A stretch of DNA of 48,710 nt, from contig JACRHC010000102.1 in the NCBI GenBank assembly GCA_016217675.1, positions 1 through 48,710 on the forward strand. Direction: 5' to 3'. A model generated the notes under the pieces. That model did not search any database, was not told where the DNA came from, and was given only the letters and a program-made list of their open reading frames with translations. A program made the translations under genes and the position numbers. The DNA is from Nitrospirota bacterium. Its GTDB lineage: Bacteria > Nitrospirota > Thermodesulfovibrionia > Thermodesulfovibrionales > UBA6898. Positions 35,790 through 43,037 of the stretch are shown here, piece after piece (position 1 is the first letter of the stretch; each line of letters begins with the position of its first letter).

Positions 35790-37967
35790 CTAAAACTGAC
35801 CGGGAATTTCCATAGCGAATGTAGTTCCTCCAAGCACGCGGCTTTCCTGCACATATATTTTCCCTCGCATCTGTTTTTCTATAAGGCTGCGTGAAATAAA
35901 TAACCCTATGCCACTTCCGTCATGGCGACTGGTGAACCCAATGTCAAATATTTTTTCCCATAGACTAACATGAATACCGGGACCGTTATCTTCCACGAGA
36001 ATTCGCAGCATCTCCCCGCTTACACTAGGAGGTTCAATTTGAACTTTTATCCAGCCGCCTGATTCAGGGCGTATCTCTGCAATTTGTTGTATAGCATTCA
36101 ATAAAACGTTCAGAAGTACTTGCTCTAATGCCGCACCCAGATTACGTATAATGAGCAGCTTTTCTGGTGGCTTGAACAGGATAGTTACGCGGGAACGATT
36201 TCCTGCATCGCGCACGAGATAAAGTGTTTCCTCAATTACCTTGTCTATTCGCAAGACTTCAAGTTTCTCCTTTGCAACGATTCGCCCAAACATACGAGTA
36301 GTATTGATTATTTTGCGAATGTTAGATTGAAATTCGAATAGCTCGTTTGTAACCAAACTCTTTTTTTTCTCTTCCAAATCTGGCGACGGACTACCCTTAT
36401 CCAACTGAGAAAGCCGTGTTTGGAAATTTTCCAGTCGGGAAGACAATGGGGCAATGATATTGTTTATCTCGTGGACAAAGGAGCGAGTAAGTTGTCCTAT
36501 TAATGCTGCTCGTTGGATGAGGAAGGATTTTTCTTGGAAAGATTCTTGCTCTAGCAGAGCCCCAAGTGCTAAGGCGATTGCCTCGACATAAATACTTTGT
36601 TCTGGTTTGATTTGATGTGGGTTTTTATCTAGGATAAAAAGCGCATAATGCAGGGGAGTCTGTGCCGGGATAGGAACGCCAATGCAGCAAGACATGGCTG
36701 GGAAAAGATCAAGAAGATAGCGAAAGCGTTCCCGCTCTGAGAACGAAATTTCACCGATAGCAATACTTTTTCGATCCTCAGCAACATCCCTCACTGGGCT
36801 AAAAATCAGAGACTGAAGCAGGTTATCATTCACCCCTTCCCCTTGTGATTGTTCTACAACATACACCGTGCGCTTCGTGGGGTCCAACGCAAAAAGAATC
36901 GTTAGATCATAGCCAAGCAGAGTACGACACTTCCGCAACAGATCCAGAATTCTGTCATCCTTTTTCAAGTCGGAAATTTTCGGTAGAGTTGTTTCTAGCC
37001 CGGGCAACCCTTTCTCATCCGTCTTTTGTAAAAGAGGAATGAGGTCGTCGGGCAGAATAGGTTTGATTAACAATTCCGCCCCACGCATTTGCAGAGATTC
37101 AATCTTTTCGGACATTTCATCAGCACGAGCCCAATCAGTGGTGCTGATAACATGTATTTGAGGCCATTTCTCAAGGATAATTTCGGCGAGGGTAATACCA
37201 TCCATTTGTGGGAGGCCAACATCCACTAATGCAAGGTCAGGTTGGTGTTTTCGTAAAAAGTCCAGTGCCTGTTCGGCAGATTCCACGGTGTCAACTCGCT
37301 GCCCGACCCGCTGTAACCAATTGGAAATAACAATTCTCTGTTCAGGTTCATCTTCAACAACAAGGATTCGTCTTTTAGGAGCGCCCACTTTGAAAAACGC
37401 ATCCAGAGTGGAGTTAATCTCCTTACTTGAAGGCTGCTGCTTAGGCATTTTGCTTAACACAAAAGACACATCTTCTGGCTGCGATACGGGTGGTAATCCG
37501 AGCTTGATGTGTCGTTGCTCATAATCTACTTCACGAATAAGTACACGCACTTTATCGCCTGGCCAGAAAAGGTCAAGTGGGGCACCTTTTGCCCATACTG
37601 GAATTTGAGAGCGATGTAACAGTCCTGTTAATCCTGCCCCGATTTCAATAAATGCTCCATATGTAGCAACGCCAACAACTATTCCGTCGAATACTTTTCG
37701 ACGATCAATGTTTTTTACGAAATTGTCCCAAGGATCATTTTCTGCCAATCTTAGACTGAGCTCGATAGCCTGTCCTTTTTGCGAAGAGATCGGAACCGCT
37801 AACCCTTTCCAGCCTACCGGGTAAGTTTCTTTCCAGCTAGATAGATCCCCGCTTTTCCAGGAAATTTCGCGCTTGCGAATGACACCCCGGCGACCATTAT
37901 CAAGTTCTACAGACAATCCCTGTGGAAGGTGTTTAATAACGCAGACTCGCACAAGTTCTTTGGTCAT
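35790..37967 (-). CDS. Tandem S1 RNA-binding domains - receiver - GAF - histidine kinase
   Basis: 725 residues. Residues 5-75 and 91-157 look like two consecutive S1 (OB-fold) repeats: the linker SLRLAENDPWDNF and the stretch VVGVATYGAFIEIGAGLTGLLHRSQI, then GDKVRVLIREVDYEQRHIKLGL, match ribosomal-protein-S1-type repeats. A receiver follows at about 200-315 (LVVEDEPEQ, Asp249 in LALVDVGLP, LIKP), then a GAF-like region, then the kinase with VHEINNIIAPL (H-box), QVLLNVLLNAIQQI (N), DNGPGIH and GSGIGLFISRSL (ATP lid). S1 domains on a histidine kinase are very unusual and suggest sensing of RNA or ribosomes. Start is weak, with no clear Shine-Dalgarno. Confidence 0.8.
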   Translation of the reverse strand: MTKELVRVCVIKHLPQGLSVELDNGRRGVIRKREISWKSGDLSSWKETYPVGWKGLAVPISSQKGQAIELSLRLAENDPWDNFVKNIDRRKVFDGIVVGVATYGAFIEIGAGLTGLLHRSQIPVWAKGAPLDLFWPGDKVRVLIREVDYEQRHIKLGLPPVSQPEDVSFVLSKMPKQQPSSKEINSTLDAFFKVGAPKRRILVVEDEPEQRIVISNWLQRVGQRVDTVESAEQALDFLRKHQPDLALVDVGLPQMDGITLAEIILEKWPQIHVISTTDWARADEMSEKIESLQMRGAELLIKPILPDDLIPLLQKTDEKGLPGLETTLPKISDLKKDDRILDLLRKCRTLLGYDLTILFALDPTKRTVYVVEQSQGEGVNDNLLQSLIFSPVRDVAEDRKSIAIGEISFSERERFRYLLDLFPAMSCCIGVPIPAQTPLHYALFILDKNPHQIKPEQSIYVEAIALALGALLEQESFQEKSFLIQRAALIGQLTRSFVHEINNIIAPLSSRLENFQTRLSQLDKGSPSPDLEEKKKSLVTNELFEFQSNIRKIINTTRMFGRIVAKEKLEVLRIDKVIEETLYLVRDAGNRSRVTILFKPPEKLLIIRNLGAALEQVLLNVLLNAIQQIAEIRPESGGWIKVQIEPPSVSGEMLRILVEDNGPGIHVSLWEKIFDIGFTSRHDGSGIGLFISRSLIEKQMRGKIYVQESRVLGGTTFAMEIPGQF

Positions 37968-37998
37968 CTGTTTTGATGGTATATCGCTACTGTTCTTA

Positions 37999-39066
37999 TT
38001 AGTTCTGTGTGGGCGGCGGCTCTTTTTTCAATTCAAGGAAATTTGCGCCTGGCAAACCGGCTTCAGGGCGGTATGGAAAACGGAAGGCGGCAAAAGTTTC
38101 GTCCAAGTCGGCGAGATCATCCAAGTGTATGGATGATTGGACAATTTCAAGCCTACGAATTTGTTCGCGCCAGGTTTGAGATTGGGTTTCAATCTCAGGT
38201 TCTGCAACCAGAGAACCGGGCAGGGGCAAGTCGCCTGTATCGCGGGTGAGTGCCGAGCCGATGCTGCGTGGAAGATTATCATCAAATTCGCCTTCCACGA
38301 CCAGATGTACTTGCAAAACGAAATACTTTTTCCACGTCGCGAGTCGCCGTTTTATACAATTCTCCAACCACGGGGCATTAATAGCTATGATGCCAGTATC
38401 TTTTTCTGCGCTGGCAAGGCGTTTTTTGATTTCCGCCAGGGTTTGTCTTTCACTATCAAACAATGCTGAAGGTTGAAGGACGATATTGAACATTGCCGGA
38501 TTTGGCATTGCAGCGAGTGCGCGCCAAATTTGCTCGTTGGAACGGATGCCGGTCTGCCAAAAGCCGGTGAGGTATTGGTACCTAGTCGAGAAGATAGGCA
38601 CTATTCCGCGTCGAATTTGGGCTAAGCTCGACTTGCTGGTAAGTAAGCCTTCACCAGCAAGTTGGCGATACTGTTCTTGTGATGTGGCGGGGATGAGGAG
38701 GAAGTCGTGAGGAAAGGTGGAGTAAATCTCGCGCGCATAGTGAATCCCGCTCTGCTGCGCCTGCTCTTTGCTTGGCGCATCTATTTTGCCAAGCAACCCC
38801 ATTTGCAGACCCGCGTCCGGTATGTTGATGCCGCGTAAGGCTAAAGCCCGGTTGGGTAATGCTCCGGCGCGGAATTGGTCATCAGTAATGGACTGGGATT
38901 CAATGAAAAGTTTCTGCCGATCAATGGCTTCCTCTAGCAATGCCGCAGCGTTAAACCCCCACTTCATTTTAAGCCATTCGTCCGCCGGGCGATGGAGGAC
39001 TTGAAAAGCAAATGTCGCGCTCCAGCCCGCCTGCATTTTCGTTAGTTCAAGGAACGGGGTGTTCAT
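37999..39066 (-). CDS. Unknown 355-residue protein coupled to the SPFH-like gene
   Basis: No family recognised with certainty. The mixed alpha/beta sequence has a segment with FLLIPATSQEQYRQLAGEG and a run around MPNPAMFNIVLQPSALFDSERQTLAEIKKRL. Near the C-terminus, FAAFRFPYRPEAGLPG resembles a strand motif I associate with the N-terminal part of VirB4/HerA-type ATPases, without the ATPase itself. No TM segment and no P-loop. It starts in the stop of the SPFH-like gene (ATGA overlap), so it is probably its partner, and is followed after 31 bp by the S1-kinase. Confidence 0.5.
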   Translation of the reverse strand: MNTPFLELTKMQAGWSATFAFQVLHRPADEWLKMKWGFNAAALLEEAIDRQKLFIESQSITDDQFRAGALPNRALALRGINIPDAGLQMGLLGKIDAPSKEQAQQSGIHYAREIYSTFPHDFLLIPATSQEQYRQLAGEGLLTSKSSLAQIRRGIVPIFSTRYQYLTGFWQTGIRSNEQIWRALAAMPNPAMFNIVLQPSALFDSERQTLAEIKKRLASAEKDTGIIAINAPWLENCIKRRLATWKKYFVLQVHLVVEGEFDDNLPRSIGSALTRDTGDLPLPGSLVAEPEIETQSQTWREQIRRLEIVQSSIHLDDLADLDETFAAFRFPYRPEAGLPGANFLELKKEPPPTQN

Positions 39067-40157
39067 TTGCGTGGTTCAAGCAGGTTGAGTAGGGTGCCGG
39101 TCAGTTTTCCGATTTTATCCTTCTCTAATGAGCGGGGAGATTCAATGGGAGTGGGTTTGGATTCTGGCACGACAGGCGGTGGAGAGCTGATGATGGTTTC
39201 CCTTATCTCTGCAAGAACACTCTTGACTTGACTTATATCGCGTGGGTATGCGCCAGGTTCGAATGCCTTTTCGACTGCTCTCATGACGTTACTTATTATA
39301 TCGCGCTGAATTTGCCATGACGCACGCACGCTCTCTAATTCCATATCTTTCGAGTGCATCAGACGCAAAATTTCTTGTTGATCAGATTCTGCTTGTGCTG
39401 CTTTCTTCTCCATTTCGTTTCTATATTCAACCTTCAGTCGCTCAATTTCCTGCGTCTGTGCAAGGAGTTTTTTCTCCATATCTTGCACGCGGGCATTGCG
39501 CCGCATTTCTAAAAAGGTCTCGTCACCTCTGAAATCCTTAAGTTCAACGCCTGTAATTTCAAAGGCTTTGGAAAGTGGAAAGCGACGCCTATGCCGTTCC
39601 ATAAAGAATGAGAATAGTTTGCTGCCCTCACGGTTATTGGCAGAATCGGCAATGTCGTTGTGATCGTGAATGCGGATGTATTGCGCCAGATCGGTTTCAA
39701 TGTTTGCGAAGAGCGTTTCAACTGGACGCTCGATCCCAATCGCTTTCACGGGATCGGTTACTCGGTAGCGGAGAAGAATTCTAAGAGTCAGTTTTTCGCC
39801 ATCACGCGTTAATTCAGAAACAGAGGAGGTAAAGTCAAAATGCTCTTGCTTATCTACATATTGGATCTTGTACAACCCGGGAGGAGATTCAAACAAGCCA
39901 CCTTCCCTATTGCAGATTGTTCCATCAGGGCAAATAATTACCCCGTAGGCGTTGGAAGGTAGGCGGAGGTAAAGTGCGCTGACCGGTAGAATCCCTTGTA
40001 TCCACCATTGTAGCCGGAAGATGCAACCGTATCCCACATCAATATCATTCCCAGTTACGGAAATTTGCTTCGCCGGAAATTCAATGGGTGGCGCACCGAG
40101 TTTTCGCCCCTCCTCTGCGATTTTGTTTAGAATGTGGTTGTGTAATGACTGAAACAT
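39063..40157 (-). CDS. SPFH/Band 7-like scaffold protein, first gene of the signalling operon
   Basis: 364 residues. The region 60-210 has the prohibitin/stomatin pattern: a YLRLPSNAYGVIICPDG strand pair, LTLRILLRYRVTDPVKAI, then VETLFANIETDLAQYI with the DFRGDETF turn. A long coiled coil follows (MEKKLLAQTQEIERLKVEY), then a Pro-rich linker (PPPVVPESKPTP). No N-terminal TM anchor is visible, though WWIQGILPVSALYL is somewhat hydrophobic. SPFH proteins form membrane-bound cages that gather signalling complexes. The operon promoter lies about 170 bp upstream, and GGAG stands 5 nt before the ATG. Confidence 0.65.
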   Translation of the reverse strand: MFQSLHNHILNKIAEEGRKLGAPPIEFPAKQISVTGNDIDVGYGCIFRLQWWIQGILPVSALYLRLPSNAYGVIICPDGTICNREGGLFESPPGLYKIQYVDKQEHFDFTSSVSELTRDGEKLTLRILLRYRVTDPVKAIGIERPVETLFANIETDLAQYIRIHDHNDIADSANNREGSKLFSFFMERHRRRFPLSKAFEITGVELKDFRGDETFLEMRRNARVQDMEKKLLAQTQEIERLKVEYRNEMEKKAAQAESDQQEILRLMHSKDMELESVRASWQIQRDIISNVMRAVEKAFEPGAYPRDISQVKSVLAEIRETIISSPPPVVPESKPTPIESPRSLEKDKIGKLTGTLLNLLEPRK

Positions 40158-40327
40158 AGTCCCTCCAGCATCCTTGTGCTATGTCTTTCCTGCATTCCCG
40201 CTCGTTCTCATCTATCAACGAGCCAGGATAACACTTCCGATTACAGCTACTTCAACAAGGGTGCCCGCCCGTGTGGCACTTCAGGCGAACTAATCTCTAT
40301 CAATATCTTAACGTTTGGTTTACAAGC

Positions 40328-40355
40328 ATTATAACTACCCGATGCATCTTGTCAA
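40328..40355 (-). promoter_or_regulatory. Consensus sigma-70 promoter of the six-gene signalling operon
   Basis: On the minus strand a perfect TTGACA (40350-40355) and perfect TATAAT (40328-40333) are 16 bp apart. The predicted start near 40320 leaves a leader of about 160 nt before the ATG at 40157. The leader has a small GC-rich hairpin (GTGCC...GGCAC) but no recognised riboswitch. Confidence 0.75.
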
Positions 40356-40396
40356 AGGATTTTTTACAGCGCATTACACCTATTGAGCAACTTAAG

Positions 40397-40668
40397 TTAG
40401 GACTTCCCCGCCCACGTAAATTTGCCATCTTTCGTCAGGCGGAAGTGCTCGCGCGGGATGTTGAGCTTGCCGCGAATCTTTTTGGCGCGCGCCGGAACTT
40501 TTTCTTTGAACTTCTTCTCCACTTGATCCCAAGGTATTGCCGGCGGAATCCAATCTGGCACAGTGGATTCGACGACGATGGCTTTGAAGAATTTGCCGAA
40601 CGCCGACGATGACACCCCTCTGCTTCGACAACTTCCACTGCCGCCCGCACCTGTTCATCGCTCCACAA
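40397..40668 (-). pseudogene. Frameshifted fragment of an unknown gene
   Basis: Two frames join into one plausible protein: LALWSDEQVRAAVEVVEAEG, then after a one-base shift near 40615, VSSSAFGKFFKAIVVEST, PDWIPPAIPWDQVEKKF and a basic tail ending in DGKFTWAGKS. An in-frame stop just upstream and the frameshift indicate a dead 3' fragment. No family recognised. It lies back to back with a WD40 remnant, in a gap of worn sequence between two intact operons. Confidence 0.4.
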
Positions 40669-40696
40669 GGCAAGTCACCCATTTTTCCATCTCAAC

Positions 40697-40972
40697 GGCA
40701 TTACCATTAGCTAGTGTGCTTTACACTGCTACAGGCCATGCGAATCATGTGAGCGGCGTTGCTACATCACCTAATCGAGATATTTTTGTTTCCGGTTCTT
40801 GGGACAAAACGATACGCTTGTGGCAGGCAAGCGATGGTAAATTGCTTCGCAAGATTGATGTAAGACAGTATCTTCTGTTTCAGTAGATTGCGTAGCTTTT
40901 TCACCTTTGGGCGATCTCATTGCTATGGGCTTGGATGACAGCAGTATTCGGTTTTTTGGCATACAGCCGTAA
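40697..40972 (+). pseudogene. WD40 beta-propeller remnant
   Basis: The plus strand encodes ATGHANHVSGVATSPNRDIF, then SGSWDKTIRLWQASDGKLL, and, after a shift of frame near 40862, TVSSVSVDCVAFSPLGDL and GLDDSSIRFFGIQ before a stop. These are the last two blades of a WD40 propeller (GH...WD-type spacing). The frameshift and lack of any upstream start make it a relic, probably of a STAND-WD40 or similar effector-sensor protein formerly at this locus. Confidence 0.7.
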
Positions 40973-41016
40973 TTAGCGCTCAGGGCAAATCCAATGCAAG
41001 TGTTGCAATCGAACAG

Positions 41017-41337
41017 TTAAAGTTGGCGACTATGATCATCTCTGCCCACTATTCTCCTGAACCTCACAATCCCTTTCACCATTGTAGTGGGCAAGCGGTC
41101 AACCGTAGTGGGCAAACCGCTCACCCGCACCAAGAACCAATCGCCCGAATCAAGTTCGAGCGATTGACTCTCCTCCGTTACACATTCAACGCGCGCCAAC
41201 CTCGCGCTTATCAGCCCCCACACTTCCAACGTGCGCGGATCACTCAACAACCAACTCGCGTATAAGTGTAAGTGGTCGTCGAGTTGATCGTCTTGAATTA
41301 CTTCGAGCATCAGCTCGGACTGCTTTCCAGCGTTCAT
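41017..41337 (-). CDS. Small hypothetical protein, acidic
   Basis: 106 residues, start fixed by GAGGAG 7 nt before the ATG at 41337. The sequence LHLYASWLLSDPRTLEVWGL and LDSGDWFLVRVSGLPTTV reads like a compact alpha/beta protein; no family recognised. Its first 98 bp overlap the 3' end of the preceding small gene in another frame, which is long for genuine overlapping genes, so one of the two may end or start differently. Two of the GTAGTGGGCA repeats lie within its 3' part. Confidence 0.5.
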   Translation of the reverse strand: MNAGKQSELMLEVIQDDQLDDHLHLYASWLLSDPRTLEVWGLISARLARVECVTEESQSLELDSGDWFLVRVSGLPTTVDRLPTTMVKGIVRFRRIVGRDDHSRQL

Positions 41338-41654
41338 ATTGCTCCTCTGTCATTGGCGGCAAATCGCGGCGATGATGCCCACGCTTGCGCCATTGCCCAC
41401 TACGGTCTTTCACCCACTCGCGGTCAATCGCCCATCGGACTGTGCCGCTCGTGTAACGATATTCTCGCCATCCACGTTTGCCCACTACATGCTCCATGCC
41501 CACTACCACAGGTGTTGCCGTAGTAGTGGGCATAAGCATCTTTATGCGTTTGGGGCAGAGTCCTCTATCGCCGGTTCAGGCACGCGACCATTCTTCGATG
41601 ATTTTGTTCGTGAAGGGCTCGTCGAAGTTGTTGACGATGTTGGCGTAGTGGGCA
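41084..41654. repeat. Cluster of GTAGTGGGCA 10-mers in both orientations
   Basis: Exact copies are at 41084, 41105, 41523 and 41645 (plus) and 41394, 41479 and 41497 (minus); near-copies are at 41043 and about 41675. Copies at 41497-41506 and 41523-41532 could pair as a hairpin stem. They fall across three small genes and in different frames, so a protein motif does not explain all of them. Confidence 0.65.
41240..41539 (-). CDS. Small basic hypothetical protein
   Basis: 99 residues beginning 2 bp after the stop of the membrane-protein gene. The core GKRGWREYRYTSGTVRWAIDREWVKDR is aromatic and basic and might bind nucleic acid; no family recognised. The beginning (MPTTTATPVVVGMEHVVG) is encoded by several copies of the 10-mer repeat, so the true start could be the later Met of MEHVVG. 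The 3' third overlaps the next gene. Confidence 0.4.
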   Translation of the reverse strand: MLMPTTTATPVVVGMEHVVGKRGWREYRYTSGTVRWAIDREWVKDRSGQWRKRGHHRRDLPPMTEEQYERWKAVRADARSNSRRSTRRPLTLIRELVVE

Positions 41655-42258
41655 ACGCAGTTGCGCCAACTGTTTGCCCCACTATCTCGCGCGCCGCTTC
41701 GCGAGCGGCGGCATCCACGATGTCGGTCAGGTCAGTGGCTTTCATCTGTTCGATCACGCGGCTCGTTAGCACTTCTTCCGTTGCAGCGCGAGCCGCCGTT
41801 ACCATATCGCGTTTGCGGTGCGACGGATCAAGTGCGAAGAAGATCGCCCAGCCAATTAAACATAACAACGGCAGCGCAGGCAAAACGTAAGCTTTCCAAA
41901 ACTCCAACAGGCTCGTCACTGCTCCTTGCCCGTGCATCGCCGAATCCAGAATAGCGTTGGCGATCATCGCTAAGATGTCGAAGGCGTAGAACACGTCAAG
42001 AAAGATTCGCTGCACACCCGGCGCGGTGCCGAAGTGATGGGCGATAGGCGCAGCGATGGCAGTGAGTCCTAGTGCTACGATACCGACGATGGCAATAGGT
42101 AACAATTCGGCATCAATGGTTTTGACGAACAAACTGTACGCCCGCGCTTCGGCATACACAATGCCGCCGAGATAGACGATCAGGCCCAGAGTATATGCAA
42201 CGTATTTCAGGGCGCGCGTTTGATTTTCTTGCATTTGGTTTCCGATAGTGGTGGTCAT
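41542..42258 (-). CDS. Four-TM membrane protein with long cytoplasmic tail
   Basis: 238 residues. Four hydrophobic segments at about 18-36, 52-72, 87-105 and 125-147 (for example YTLGLIVYLGGIVYA, AIVGIVALGLTAIAAPIA, ALPLLCLIGWAIFFAL), then a helical tail (MVTAARAATEEVLTSRVIEQ) and a Ser/Thr/Pro-rich end. No family recognised. It is the first gene after candidate RNA 2 and lies upstream of two small genes, giving the order HTH - RNA - membrane protein - small proteins, which could be a mobile-element core. Confidence 0.6.
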   Translation of the reverse strand: MTTTIGNQMQENQTRALKYVAYTLGLIVYLGGIVYAEARAYSLFVKTIDAELLPIAIVGIVALGLTAIAAPIAHHFGTAPGVQRIFLDVFYAFDILAMIANAILDSAMHGQGAVTSLLEFWKAYVLPALPLLCLIGWAIFFALDPSHRKRDMVTAARAATEEVLTSRVIEQMKATDLTDIVDAAAREAAREIVGQTVGATALPTTPTSSTTSTSPSRTKSSKNGRVPEPAIEDSAPNA

Positions 42259-42295
42259 AGTAACTTCTTGAATAATATTCTGAACAGCGCCGAAA

Positions 42296-42445
42296 CAAAA
42301 ACAGCCATCCCCGCACTGTGGCAGGGATGGCTGTCGTGTTAAAATGCCTAACAGCCCACCTCACTGGTCACACAGTTGGGAGGGTTAGCCGTGTAGTTGT
42401 GTTTCCTGCACCACTACACGGCGTTGTGTTTAACGCTATTCAGTT
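42296..42445 (-). ncRNA. Candidate structured RNA 2 downstream of an excisionase-type HTH gene
   Basis: About 150 nt without an ORF. Read on the minus strand: a 10-bp hairpin (42413-42422 with 42388-42397), a central stem joining the CTAAC (42348-42352) and GTTAG (42384-42388) sides with an inner CCCA/TGGG pairing, the linker GCATTTTAACACG, and the terminator. A promoter lies exactly upstream. Candidate RNA 1 shares linker, order of hairpins, terminator geometry and HTH/palindrome context while stems differ, which is the mark of conserved structure. Function unknown. Confidence 0.55.
42297..42334 (-). terminator. Rho-independent terminator at the 3' end of candidate RNA 2
   Basis: ACAGCCATCCC (42301-42311) pairs perfectly with 42324-42334; 11-bp stem and 12-nt loop, followed on the minus strand by TTTTGTTT. 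Identical geometry to the terminator at 836-869. Confidence 0.8.
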
Positions 42446-42451
42446 GTCTGT

Positions 42452-42481
42452 ATTATAACCCGATATAGGGTTATAAGTCAA
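42452..42481 (-). promoter_or_regulatory. Promoter with palindromic operator filling its spacer
   Basis: Minus-strand TTGACT (42476-42481) and TATAAT (42452-42457) are 18 bp apart. The inverted repeat TTATAACCC (42453-42461)/GGGTTATAA (42468-42476) occupies the whole spacer, so a bound dimer would block polymerase. The -35 box overlaps the stop codon of the HTH gene. Predicted start about 42445, at the 5' end of candidate RNA 2. Confidence 0.65.
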
Positions 42482-42696
42482 ATCTCGATGTCGGTACGAT
42501 ACGCGCCTTTCTTGGTTCGGGTGCGAAGATACTCTTCGACATCGGCGCGAGTGGTAACCCAATTGCGCCCGATCTTGCGCGCATTCAAGCGCCCGTTTCT
42601 GGAGATGGTTCGCAAATAATCCATGCCCAAACCATAGAGTGCTTCTGCCTCGGCGAGTGAGATCAGTTCATCAAATGCTGGATTTTTCTTGCTCAT
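42478..42696 (-). CDS. Excisionase-type helix-turn-helix DNA-binding protein
   Basis: 72 residues from ATG 42696 (MSKKNPAFDEL); a longer frame from 42732 would overlap the metallopeptidase gene and lacks support. HTH_17 pattern: ISLAEAEALYGLGMDYLRTI, then GRLNARKIGRNWVTTRADVEEYL. It is the paralogue of the 996-1208 protein in type and in context: a palindromic operator/promoter and candidate RNA follow its stop directly. Likely a repressor of that promoter, possibly also an excision factor. Confidence 0.75.
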   Translation of the reverse strand: MSKKNPAFDELISLAEAEALYGLGMDYLRTISRNGRLNARKIGRNWVTTRADVEEYLRTRTKKGAYRTDIEI

Positions 42697-42704
42697 ATAT
42701 TTTG

Positions 42705-43037
42705 TTAGGTCGTTTTGGCATAGCGTTCCCAATGTGGAATAAAAGATGACATCAAACTCTTAAACAGCTTTCCATGATTGGGCACTTGCAAGTGCAAGAG
42801 TTCATGGGCGATGACATAATCCCCAAAACCACGCTCACAGTTAAGTAAACTGGTATCAAACGTCAAACGTCCGCGCGAGGAGCAGGAAGCCCATTTACGT
42901 TTCATTGAGCGCAAACGAATCGCTTTTGGCGTAACGCCGATCTTCTTTGCCCACTCATATACTCGCGCCCGAAATTTTTCTTCCGTCCATGCGCCACGCT
43001 GTCGCCGAATCTTTGGCGCAACTGTTTCCTTTTCCAT
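42705..43037 (-). CDS. YgjP-type (DUF45) zinc metallopeptidase
   Basis: 110 residues with the gluzincin motif HELLH in DYVIAHELLHLQVPNHG and a downstream HWERY, preceded by the RSMKRKWASCSSRGRLTFD segment characteristic of the YgjP/WLM family. It probably cleaves or processes a protein in the cytoplasm; the substrate is unknown. Its ATG shares one base with the hsdR stop (TAATG), so it is translated with HsdR. This family is often found beside hsdR, and the pairing here supports both calls. Shorter than the free-standing family (about 160-240 residues), with the N-terminal part reduced. Confidence 0.85.
   Translation of the reverse strand: MEKETVAPKIRRQRGAWTEEKFRARVYEWAKKIGVTPKAIRLRSMKRKWASCSSRGRLTFDTSLLNCERGFGDYVIAHELLHLQVPNHGKLFKSLMSSFIPHWERYAKTT

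Noticed and set aside
42346..42390. Resemblance to an integron attC site (GCCTAAC ... GTTAGCC)
   Set aside because: The second box breaks the GTTRRRY rule, no integron integrase or cassette array is present, and the sister element at 832-966 lacks both boxes. The pairing fits the central stem of the candidate RNA better.
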